Source: Vibrio atlanticus
GTDB lineage: Bacteria > Pseudomonadota > Gammaproteobacteria > Enterobacterales > Vibrionaceae
Length of the DNA: 64,000 nt
Assembly: GCF_024347315.1 (NCBI RefSeq)
Contig: NZ_AP025461.1
Location: forward strand, 682,001 to 746,000
Reading direction: 5' to 3'
A program made the position numbers and the translations under genes. The notes below the pieces were generated by a model, which worked only from the letters and a program-made list of their open reading frames with translations, was not told the DNA's origin and ran no database searches. Below are positions 53,593 through 61,619 of the stretch, in pieces; positions within the stretch are counted from its first letter, which is position 1, and each line of letters starts with the position of its first letter.

Positions 53593-55071
53593 TTAGCTGT
53601 TTGCTTGCTCTAGTTCAATCGTCTCATCTGCGGCTTTCGCTGCGTCTAGCATCTTACGAATAATGAACGATGCTGCCATTGCGATACCCACCATTACAAC
53701 CGCTAGAACAGTCAGCATTTGGAAGTAATCACCGTAAACCGTTTGAACGATCTCTTGTGTGATCTCTTGGCCTTTCTCAAGCGCAATAGACGTTGAGAAT
53801 ACGGCACCAACAATGCCTGACATTGCGATTGCTACAGAGAATAAGCTTACTGAGAAGTTCTCGATGTGCTTAGGTGCAACAGACAGAATGAAGGCTACAA
53901 CCATAGAACCAACAATAACTTCACCAAATGCCAGGAAGAAGTGGATTGCTAAGAACACTTCAGGGCGAATCAGAATATCCTCACCTACGGTCGTTACTGC
54001 CATCGTTAAGATACCGAAAGCGATCGCCGTCAAAATGAAAGAGAAACCTACTTTGGTTGCGGTAGAGAAGTGAATGTTTTTCTTTTCTAGCTTAGAGAAG
54101 ATACCCGTAATAATAGGGCCTGCAACCATACACCAAAGTGGGTTCATTGCCATTGAAGCTTCCGGGGCTACAGGGATGAAGCCAAGTAGATCGCCACGCA
54201 TTGTGTTGATCGCTACCATTGTCATCGACGTCATCATTTGGCCGTAGTACACGAAGAAGCATGTCGTCAGGAATGTGATGATTAAGATAGTACCCATTTT
54301 CAGCATGTCTGATTTCTTCGATTTCATCATCAAAGAAACAAAGTAGATGATCGCTGCACCACCAATTGCGTACACAATGTTCTGGCCGATATCCATGTTA
54401 GAGAACATGAAAAATACCAAGCCGATCATTGCCGCAGAAAGACCAAGGAACGCAGCCCAGTTTTTCGTGCTAACTGGTTTTTGGTCGATTTCAGCACTTG
54501 CTTCAACAAGGCCTTTGCGAACAAAGAGCATCATCAGAAGTGCAGCACCGGCTAGAACACCTGAGAGAAGGAAGCCACCGTGGAAACCGACAACTAGCAC
54601 TAGCATTGGGAACAGGTATTGACCTAATAGAGCACCAATATTGTTTACTGAGTAGTTGATTGGGTAGCAATTTTCGAAATCTTCTTGAGTTTTGAACGTG
54701 CGTTTGTAAAGACTTGGGTAAGAAGGGGACATCAAACCACGCGCATAACTCGCTAAAGCAATACCACATAAAGCCATTGGAACATTAGTCGCTGCGGCAC
54801 CGAGTACCAGTAGACCATAACCACTTGCGAATCCGAGAAAGGCAATGGTCAATGATCGGTATGCGCCTAAAAATTTGTCGGCGATGAAACCGCCTGCGAT
54901 AGCAAATAGCGGTCCGATTGCAGAGAAAGCACCAACAACCATCATGGTGTCGGCTTCGTTGTAGTTCAGATCTTCAAGGAAGAAGCGAGTCAAGATCACC
55001 ATGACGCCATAGAACGAAAGTCCGAACATCATTTGGCAGAACATCATTGATTTGTTTAATCTATTCCACAT
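53593..55071 (-). CDS. POT/PTR-family proton-coupled di/tripeptide transporter
   Basis: 492-residue major-facilitator permease with about 12-14 helices. The N-terminal MMFGLSFYGVMVILTRFFLEDLNYNEADT (residues 10-38) corresponds to helix 1 of POT proteins, with an F-Y-G-M/V-like stretch and GGFIADKFLGAYRSLT (near 61, the G-x-x-A-D motif) in the loop 2-3; NYSVNNIGALLGQ (near 138) matches the conserved F-Y-x-x-I-N-x-G/NIGALLG region. The E-x-x-E-R motif of helix 1 is not clear. ATG 55071 is chosen over an upstream ATG at 55116 because it has GAGAA upstream. Confidence 0.88.
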   Translation of the reverse strand: MWNRLNKSMMFCQMMFGLSFYGVMVILTRFFLEDLNYNEADTMMVVGAFSAIGPLFAIAGGFIADKFLGAYRSLTIAFLGFASGYGLLVLGAAATNVPMALCGIALASYARGLMSPSYPSLYKRTFKTQEDFENCYPINYSVNNIGALLGQYLFPMLVLVVGFHGGFLLSGVLAGAALLMMLFVRKGLVEASAEIDQKPVSTKNWAAFLGLSAAMIGLVFFMFSNMDIGQNIVYAIGGAAIIYFVSLMMKSKKSDMLKMGTILIITFLTTCFFVYYGQMMTSMTMVAINTMRGDLLGFIPVAPEASMAMNPLWCMVAGPIITGIFSKLEKKNIHFSTATKVGFSFILTAIAFGILTMAVTTVGEDILIRPEVFLAIHFFLAFGEVIVGSMVVAFILSVAPKHIENFSVSLFSVAIAMSGIVGAVFSTSIALEKGQEITQEIVQTVYGDYFQMLTVLAVVMVGIAMAASFIIRKMLDAAKAADETIELEQANS

Positions 55072-55379
55072 TATTTTATTCTCACATTTGTGTTGATATG
55101 TAGTGTAATTACCCAATTATAATATCATTAATAGCAATACATAAAATGAAACATTTGCTGTGTTCGTTACTTTGCTCTCTATATCTTTTCTTATCGGGCG
55201 ATTCATTTTTCTCATGCATTAAATGTGCAATATTAGATTTTGCTAGTGGATGGTTATGTAAATGTCGGTCAGATTTATTTGTTGCTAATTCGCGAGCCAA
55301 GAACGGAAAGTTACAGGTGGTAATCTTGTAAAATATTCAAGTGAGTATCACTTTCAATTAGCTGTTGGATTTTAGCCAA

Positions 55380-55405
55380 TAAAAAAGCCAGCTTGGTGGC
55401 TGGCT
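55380..55405 (-). terminator. Minus-strand terminator downstream of sdaA
   Basis: On the minus strand AGCCAGC pairs with GCTGGCT around CACCAA and is followed by six T. It lies 250 bases past the sdaA stop, beyond a MITE-like insertion. Confidence 0.75.
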
Positions 55406-55475
55406 ATGTTTGGGTATCGAAAACGACGTTTACGAGAATGCCGTCTCTACAGCGGCTTTCTCGACTCGTGTTTTA

Positions 55476-55648
55476 TACCAATCGTAGTAAATAGCTGGTC
55501 ATCCTAGCTTGTTAAAACGCTCAATAACTGCGTTAGAAATTTTGATTGTAGAATAACTACTTATCGAAACTTCTTATCGAGAAGAGCCGCCTTGTTCTTG
55601 AGCCTTTTTCCTGCGCTATTTATGATCACTTACTTACTGTGATTGGTA
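55476..55648. mobile_element. MITE-like non-coding element with terminal inverted repeats
   Basis: A 173-bp element begins TACCAATCGTAGTAAATA and ends TTACTTACTGTGATTGGTA. The ends are complementary over TACCAATC and, less perfectly, over about 18 bases (TACCAATC-rY-AGTAA-r-TA). No coding frame. It lies 7 bases from the sdaA stop, between the gene and its terminator, which suggests later insertion. I recall similar sequences scattered in Vibrio genomes. Rest of 55072-55475: promoter of the transporter and no gene. Confidence 0.65.
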
Positions 55649-55655
55649 TTCGCGG

Positions 55656-57026
55656 TTATTCACAAGGAGGAGCCATGTGGATCACGGCCAAGCCACCTAA
55701 GGACGTTTCACGGTACTTTTTGTTCATGTCTTTTCCTGTTTGGTACATGGTTGCGATAACCTTGTCTAACGAGATAAGACACTTGCTGGTACGTTTCAGC
55801 GCCATACGTGATGCGTTGATGGCTTTCATTGCGCCCATTGCATTGCGCTCGATACATGGCACCTGAACAAGCCCGCCGATTGGATCGCACGTCATGCCCA
55901 GTGAGTGTTCCATTGCGATTTCAGCGGCAATACAGATTTGCTCGTTGCTACCACCACGTAGGGCCGTTAGGCCAGCAGCAGCCATTGATGAAGATACGCC
56001 AACTTCACCCTGACAACCTACCTCTGCACCAGAAATCGAAGCGTTGGTTTTATATAAGATGCCGATAGCGCCAGAGACTGCCAAGAAGTCTTTCAGCTGT
56101 TTGGTGTCTAGCTCTTTAATGAAACGATGGTAGTACATTAATACCGCAGGAATCACGCCAGCTGCACCATTGGTTGGAGATGTTACCACTTGGCCACCCG
56201 CTGCGTTTTCTTCACTCACAGCAAAGGCAAATAGGTTAATCCAATCCATGATCTCCATTGGATCGTTTTCAATCGAAGCATTGGCCTCAAGCTTTTTCAA
56301 AAGAGCAGGGGCTCGACGCGTCACTTCTAGACCGCCATCAAGGATGCCTTCGGTGTCGAAGCCTCGCTGCATGCACAGAGACATCACCTTCCAGATTTGG
56401 TCGGCTTTCTGGTCAATCACATCCATACCTTGGAAAGACACTTCATTACGCAGGATTAAGCCTCCAAGGCTAAGTCCTTGTTGCTCGGCCAATTCAAGTA
56501 GTTGGTCAGCAGAAGTAAAAGGGAACTCAACTTGCGTTTCTGTTTCCTGCTTGCCATTTTGTAGCTCATCAGCGGTTGCAATAAAGCCGCCACCGATTGA
56601 GTAGTATGTTTCCATCTCTAAAAGACGACCGCTAGCGTCAAAGGCAGAGATGGTCATGCCATTTTCATGCAGAGGAAGGTTAGTTTTATGGAACAGTAAG
56701 TCGCTTTCTACGTCGAAGTGAATTTCATGGTTACCGCTTACCAGTAGAGACTTATCTTCAATCGCTTTACGCATTGCTTGGTTAGCACTGGTAATTTTAA
56801 TGGTGTCGGGGCGGTTACCGAGTAAACCTAATAAGGTTGCTCTGTCTGTATGGTGACCAATCCCCGTCAATGATAATGACCCGTATAAGTCGATTTGAAT
56901 GCGATCCACTTGTTTAAGTTGAGCATCAATTTTTTGGGTAAAGTTAAACCCAGCGATCATTGGTCCATTTGTGTGGGAGCTGGACGGCCCAACTCCAATT
57001 TTGTAGATATCAAAAATAGACAGCAT
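55656..57026 (-). CDS. sdaA: L-serine dehydratase (L-serine ammonia-lyase), iron-sulfur type
   Basis: 456-residue [4Fe-4S] enzyme converting L-serine to pyruvate and ammonia. The beta domain (about 1-150) opens SIFDIYKIGVGPSSSHTNGPM, and GIGHHTDRATLLGLLG is present. The catalytic alpha domain has AGGQVVTSPTNGAAGVIPAVL (near 275) and the cluster-binding cysteines in GAEVGCQGEVGVSSSMAAAGL (near 343), MTCDPIGGLVQVPCIERNAMGAMKAI (near 384 and 395). One-gene type as in gammaproteobacteria. Its 5' region carries a 17-bp tandem repeat. Confidence 0.95.
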   Translation of the reverse strand: MLSIFDIYKIGVGPSSSHTNGPMIAGFNFTQKIDAQLKQVDRIQIDLYGSLSLTGIGHHTDRATLLGLLGNRPDTIKITSANQAMRKAIEDKSLLVSGNHEIHFDVESDLLFHKTNLPLHENGMTISAFDASGRLLEMETYYSIGGGFIATADELQNGKQETETQVEFPFTSADQLLELAEQQGLSLGGLILRNEVSFQGMDVIDQKADQIWKVMSLCMQRGFDTEGILDGGLEVTRRAPALLKKLEANASIENDPMEIMDWINLFAFAVSEENAAGGQVVTSPTNGAAGVIPAVLMYYHRFIKELDTKQLKDFLAVSGAIGILYKTNASISGAEVGCQGEVGVSSSMAAAGLTALRGGSNEQICIAAEIAMEHSLGMTCDPIGGLVQVPCIERNAMGAMKAINASRMALKRTSKCLISLDKVIATMYQTGKDMNKKYRETSLGGLAVIHMAPPCE

Positions 57027-57093
57027 AGTAACTTCCTGTGAAGACGGTTCGATGGACGAACTCTGTGTAAAATTTGTATTTCGCTAGTTCCAC

Positions 57094-57177
57094 TTCTTTG
57101 AGTGAACCTGTTCTTTGGGTGAAGCAGTTCTTTGGCTGAAACAGTTATTCGACTGAGCTGGCTCTTTGCTTGAAAGG
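57094..57177. repeat. 17-bp degenerate tandem repeat, about 5 copies
   Basis: TTCTTTGAGTGAACCTG, TTCTTTGGGTGAAGCAG, TTCTTTGGCTGAAACAG, TTATTCGACTGAGCTGG, CTCTTTGCTTGAAAGG follow head to tail in the sdaA upstream region. Same period as the array before coxB, with a different sequence. Otherwise 57178-57401 contains no gene. Confidence 0.8.
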
Positions 57178-57401
57178 TCTCTTTTATTGAAACTCGTGTT
57201 AACAAGCATAGGGCGATGAAATACAAGAGCGTGCTATGTTTGCTTTAAAGCGACACGTCTATTCTTGTATGACCCGAGATGTTGCTATCAATAGTGAGCA
57301 TTATTGAGAGCAACATGTAAGAATTTCAAAATACTTTTGTTAATAAGTATTGTATACATAATTCACTCCATCTAATCACTAAAACGAGACTTGAACATAA
57401 A

Positions 57402-58280
57402 ATGAGCATTATTCACCTCCTTATTGTGCTAGGTAAGCGACTTAATGAGAATAAATTGACTAATGAAGGAATCAGTCGAGTTGATGCTTTAGTTGAATAT
57501 CTGTCGGGGCCTTTGGCTGAAGAGTCGAACCAGCAAACGGCTGTGGCGTTCTGTGGTGGGGTGACACAAGGCCAAACCGTTTCTGAAGCCGATATGATGC
57601 ACGAGTATTTTCGAGAGCTTGAAAATCAACGTGAGTATCCGTTTCTCATAGGGGCGGTTTTACTTGAGCAGCATTCGACAAATACGGTTGAGAACATTCA
57701 AAACTTGGCCTCAGAGATGATTGAAAGTGGGCTGTTTACACGCGGGCAGAGTGTGAAGGTGACGTTCGTTTCTAATGACTACCACTTACAACGTATCTTC
57801 GAGATTCAATCACTGATGGACGAGCAAGGTTTGCTTAAGGTTTTGGTCGAGAAGTGCTCTGCACTTGGGGTGGAACTACAAATAGATCCTCAGCGAGAGG
57901 CTCATGTCGCAGTGCCATACCCTCATCAAACAGAGCAAGGGCAATTGTTTCTGTTAATGGATGCCCTGACGACCTACCGAGTCTATCTTGAAGGTGTCTC
58001 TGTGGGTGCATTTAAGAGGGATTTGGATTCAGTAAGACGAGAGCCAGAAAGGTTGTCTTTGGAAGCCTTGTTAGCGGCAAAGGAGTTAGTTGGGCGTTCA
58101 TCTCATTTTGATATCGTAGAAAGCTTGCTTCCAGTGTTGGAGACCTGCATCCAAAATACCCCAGTCGGAATCGACATAGAAAAAGTTAAGGAGTACCTAG
58201 CATTGCTCGATACTAACCTGACTTTATTGAATCGTTATTTAGATCCAGAATCAGATCACACACATCGCTGGTGGAGATAG
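57402..58280 (+). CDS. YdcF-like DUF218 family protein
   Basis: 292 residues. The DUF218 (ElyC/SanA/YdcF) fold is recognised by LIVLGKRLNENKLTNEGISRVDAL (residues 7-30), AFCGGVTQGQTVSEADMMHEYFREL (near 49; G-G-x-S-E-A pattern), LLEQHSTNTVENIQNLA (near 87) and VTFVSNDYHLQRIFEIQ (near 119). No membrane helix is evident, so a cytoplasmic YdcF-like form (which in E. coli binds S-adenosylmethionine) fits better than ElyC. The C-terminal 90 residues are helical extra sequence. Stands alone. Confidence 0.8.
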   Translation: MSIIHLLIVLGKRLNENKLTNEGISRVDALVEYLSGPLAEESNQQTAVAFCGGVTQGQTVSEADMMHEYFRELENQREYPFLIGAVLLEQHSTNTVENIQNLASEMIESGLFTRGQSVKVTFVSNDYHLQRIFEIQSLMDEQGLLKVLVEKCSALGVELQIDPQREAHVAVPYPHQTEQGQLFLLMDALTTYRVYLEGVSVGAFKRDLDSVRREPERLSLEALLAAKELVGRSSHFDIVESLLPVLETCIQNTPVGIDIEKVKEYLALLDTNLTLLNRYLDPESDHTHRWWR

Positions 58281-58491
58281 CGAAAACACCAATATTAGTA
58301 ATACAGCTAGGTAGCCAAAAGGTGCTTTGTGTATGAAGGTGATGTGTGTACAAAGTTGATGTGTATAGTAAGGTAAACCGACCGCTCGATAGCGAACAGT
58401 TTACCTAATGTCATGTCATTTGACAGGGTGGCATTAGTGAAGGGTCAACGTCGTGTATAGGTGTGACGTCAACAGTTCACGATGTCGCAGC

Positions 58492-58746
58492 TTAGCTTTC
58501 TTCTTTTTGCTCATGGTTGTTGCGGTAGTATTCCCACTGTTCGATACGTTCACCGTCATCAAATACACAATAAGTAGTGCGTTGATTGTTTTCAGTTACG
58601 GTGTCTAATTCACCATCTTGTTGAACACAATAAACCGCAGCTGGGTTAGCCACTGAAACACGTTGGCCTTCGCTATATTCTGCATAGTCGTTTGCACAAC
58701 CGCCCAACACAACGGCAAATACAGCCATCAAACCAATTTTCTTCAT
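58492..58746 (-). CDS. DUF333 family small lipoprotein
   Basis: 84 residues. The lipobox signal MKKIGLMAVFAVVLGGC (Cys17) is followed by VANPAAVYCVQQDGELDTV and TTYCVFDDGERIEQWEYYRN, the DUF333 core: N-P-A-A-x-Y-C with a second Cys 24 residues later and D/E-G-x-x-x-x-W at the end. Related to the C-terminal part of YoaF/HslJ neighbours; role unknown. Anchored to a membrane by the lipid. Confidence 0.88.
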   Translation of the reverse strand: MKKIGLMAVFAVVLGGCANDYAEYSEGQRVSVANPAAVYCVQQDGELDTVTENNQRTTYCVFDDGERIEQWEYYRNNHEQKEES

Positions 58747-59115
58747 GTTTATCTCCTACGTGATAACTCTATAATCGAATGCGTTAAGTTCTACAGAACC
58801 AGATTAGAAGCTCTATGAAACTAGTATATTTTAGATTTCAGAAAAGGTTGTTCTAATTTGGTCAAGATATTGAAATAGGTTGATATTTCGCTATTTTTAC
58901 TGCTTTTTGAGTGTTTGATCATACTGGCATAGTTGGTGCTCTAACAGGAACGGCCTCCCTCAATAAGGTGCTACTTGATGGTTATTTCTACTAGATAGCA
59001 GTGGGGGAACAGCGATCAAAAGCAGAGGTTATGTGTTCTTTCAGGGGACGGAGAACGTCGAATCTATTGATGATTATGATATGATGCCGCCAAATTCAGT
59101 AGAGCAGTCAGAATC
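58747..59115. other. Gene-free region before the Nudix gene
   Basis: 369 bases with no supported gene, repeat or strong hairpin. It must contain the promoters of the divergent DUF333 lipoprotein and Nudix genes, but I cannot place them. Confidence 0.5.
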
Positions 59116-59634
59116 ATGAGACACCTTAAAACCACTATTCACCCTGATATCGTTCACCTAGACAATAAGACGGTATATAAGCGCAATGCTGCACGTGCGA
59201 TTGTGTTAGATGGCGAAGACATTTTGATGCTTTATACAGAGCGTTATCACGACTACACCATTCCTGGTGGTGGTTTGGATGACGGTGAGGATGTGATCGC
59301 AGGTATGGTCCGTGAGCTTGAAGAAGAAACGGGTGCGAAGAACATTCACAGTATTAAACCGTTCGGTATTTTTGAAGAGTTTCGTCCTTGGTATAAAGAT
59401 GACACGGATATAATGCACATGATTTCTTACTGCTACTCATGCAAGATTGATCGTGAGCTTGGCGAAACAGCTTACGAAGACTACGAAGTGAAAAATGGGA
59501 TGAGACCTGTGTGGATGAACATTCATGAGGCCATTGCTCATAATGAGAAGACGATGGCCGAGAGTCCTAAAAAGGGCATGAGCATAGAGCGGGAAACGTT
59601 TCTGCTGCATTTGGTAGCGAAGGAAATGCTGTAG
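59116..59634 (+). CDS. Nudix hydrolase
   Basis: 172-residue Nudix-fold pyrophosphatase. The Nudix box GGGLDDGEDVIAGMVRELEEETGAKN (about 55-80) has the G-x5-E-x7-R-E-x-x-E-E-x-G pattern with all metal-binding glutamates. N-terminal RNAARAIVLDGEDILMLYTERYHDYTIPGG is the preceding strand-loop. The C-terminal part (EAIAHNEKTMAESPKKGMSIERETFLL) resembles ADP-ribose/nucleotide-sugar Nudix enzymes only weakly; substrate not assignable. Confidence 0.92.
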   Translation: MRHLKTTIHPDIVHLDNKTVYKRNAARAIVLDGEDILMLYTERYHDYTIPGGGLDDGEDVIAGMVRELEEETGAKNIHSIKPFGIFEEFRPWYKDDTDIMHMISYCYSCKIDRELGETAYEDYEVKNGMRPVWMNIHEAIAHNEKTMAESPKKGMSIERETFLLHLVAKEML

Positions 59635-59664
59635 CTTTCCTCAATATAATTTTGTTCAATTATC

Positions 59665-59700
59665 AATTTGCCGCCACTTTTGGCGGCAAATTTGTTTCTT
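59665..59700 (+). terminator. Intrinsic terminator of the Nudix gene
   Basis: AATTTGCCGCC (59665-59675) pairs with GGCGGCAAATT (59682-59692) and is followed by TGTTTCTT. Confidence 0.85.
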
Positions 59701-59855
59701 GCCGTTCTAAGATAGAGTAACCATGACCAGTAGATAATGGTCATCAACTTAGTTTTTTGATGTATCTTTATCTTAGCGATGACACCTTGAGCTTGATTGC
59801 TTATTCCGTCGTGAATCGCCAAAGCGCTGTGAGCCTACCCTAAACAAAGAAGACT

Positions 59856-61619
59856 ATGAATAAAAGACAGTTTGTTGCCCACTATTTGCGCATGAATCGC
59901 ACCTCGTACTTACTGGCGATTGTGTTCATTTTTCTCGTTAACTGGTTACAGGTAGAGATCCCTCGTTATATCCAACTTGCCATCGATCTTATTGAGGATG
60001 CTTCAACAATGGGCCATCAGCAGCTTCAAACCTATGTTTGGATCGTGGTCGGTATGTCGGTTGCCATGGTGGTGGTGAGAATTCTGTCTCGTATCTATGC
60101 GCTTAATCCGGGGCGAATTACAGAAGCAGCGCTCAAAAGTACACTTCTACAAAAGCTGAATCGCTTACCAAGCAGCTTTCATGAACGTTTTGCTTCAGGT
60201 CGATTGATCTCAATTATCAATAACGACCTTAGTGGTATCCGACTGCTGTTTGGTGTCGGCTTCTTGCAGTTCTTCAATGCGTTGCTTGCGTTGTCGCTGA
60301 CGCCTCTCTACATGTGGCGCATATCGCCAGAACTCACACTGTATTCGATTATTCCTATCTCAATCGCTTTTGTGATTTTCCGTGTGGGCTTCAAGCGTAT
60401 GAAAACACTGCATTTAGAGCACATGAAACGTCTACAAAACTTGTCTGCTCAGCTAATGAGTTACCTGTCTGGGATTGATTTGATTAAGAGCCAGCAGATG
60501 TCACCTTGGGTGAAAACCGAAACTGAAAAGCTGAACCAGTTATTGCTTGAGTGCCGCCTTAAAATCACACGTATTCAAGTCTTCTTTATGCCGGTACTCG
60601 ACTACGCCAATGACCTGATGAAAATCATCATTCTTGGGCTTGGTGGCTACATGTTAATGAGACAAGAGCTAACCCTCGGTGAAATTACTGCTTTCCTAAC
60701 TTACTCGGTTTTACTGGCTATGCCATTGATGCAGCTTGGCAGAATCGCGACCATTTATCAGCGTGGCATGGTAGGTATTCAAAGTGTACAAACCATTCTT
60801 AATGCAAAAATTCCAGATCTTGATGAAGATAAGCTCACTGAGTTAGATGTTGAATCTCTGAAGGGAAAAACGTTTTCTATTCGCAATCTCAGCTTCAGCT
60901 ATTCAGGTGAAGAACGTCTGATTCTCGATGACATCAGCTTTGACATTCCAGCAGGTAACAAAGTGGGTGTGCTAGGCGGAATTGGAGCGGGTAAAACGAC
61001 ATTAGTGAATTGCTTGAACCATCACTTGGATGTACCAGAAGGTTCGGTTTTTCTTGGCGAAAGAGATGTCACAAGCTTCTCGCGCAGTGATTTGCGCCGT
61101 TACGTGAAAACCGTGACGCAAGACCCTTACCTGTTTTCTGCAACCGTCGAAGACAATATCCGCTTTGGTAGCTTAGATATTGACTTGGCAAAGAGTCAGG
61201 TTGATGAAGTGCTGGATCTCAGTCAGTTGGCCAGTGACGTGACGCGTTTTGAACACGGCGATCAAACCTTAGTCGGTGAGAAAGGGATCATGCTGTCAGG
61301 TGGTCAGAAACAGCGCTTGAGCATTGCTCGATCTTTATTGCAACCCACCGACCTGATCATCATGGATAACGTTCTATCGGCTGTCGACTATGAAACAGAA
61401 CGTAAGATTTTAGAGGGCTTGTTTACGCGCTTGGAAAATCAATCGGTACTTGTGGTTTCACACCGTATAAATGCCCTTGAATATATGGATGAAATTATCG
61501 TGTTGAACGAAGGTAAGGTGATTGCGAAGGGCGACCATGCGACGTTATTGAAAACGTGCGATTACTATTACGATACATGGCAGTTACAGCAGAATGAAAC
61601 GGAGGCAGCAGCATGTTAA
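59856..61619 (+). CDS. mdlA: ABC exporter half, MdlA-like (degenerate ATP site)
   Basis: 587 residues: a six-helix ABC_membrane domain (about 15-310) fused to an ATPase (about 335-575). Walker A LGGIGAGKTTLVN (near 376), signature MLSGGQKQRLSIARS (near 477) and H-loop VVSHRIN are normal, but Walker B reads DLIIMDNVLSAVD: the catalytic Glu after the Asp is replaced by Asn. Such asymmetry is typical of heterodimeric exporters, where the partner supplies the one active site. Overlaps the next gene by 7 bases. Substrate unknown; MdlAB are multidrug-like or lipid-type exporters by similarity. Confidence 0.9.
   Translation: MNKRQFVAHYLRMNRTSYLLAIVFIFLVNWLQVEIPRYIQLAIDLIEDASTMGHQQLQTYVWIVVGMSVAMVVVRILSRIYALNPGRITEAALKSTLLQKLNRLPSSFHERFASGRLISIINNDLSGIRLLFGVGFLQFFNALLALSLTPLYMWRISPELTLYSIIPISIAFVIFRVGFKRMKTLHLEHMKRLQNLSAQLMSYLSGIDLIKSQQMSPWVKTETEKLNQLLLECRLKITRIQVFFMPVLDYANDLMKIIILGLGGYMLMRQELTLGEITAFLTYSVLLAMPLMQLGRIATIYQRGMVGIQSVQTILNAKIPDLDEDKLTELDVESLKGKTFSIRNLSFSYSGEERLILDDISFDIPAGNKVGVLGGIGAGKTTLVNCLNHHLDVPEGSVFLGERDVTSFSRSDLRRYVKTVTQDPYLFSATVEDNIRFGSLDIDLAKSQVDEVLDLSQLASDVTRFEHGDQTLVGEKGIMLSGGQKQRLSIARSLLQPTDLIIMDNVLSAVDYETERKILEGLFTRLENQSVLVVSHRINALEYMDEIIVLNEGKVIAKGDHATLLKTCDYYYDTWQLQQNETEAAAC

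Noticed and set aside
55146..55331. 61-residue Cys-rich small protein with a signal-like N-terminus
   Set aside because: It lies in the divergent upstream region of the peptide transporter, has no ribosome site, and its composition follows an AT-rich promoter region.
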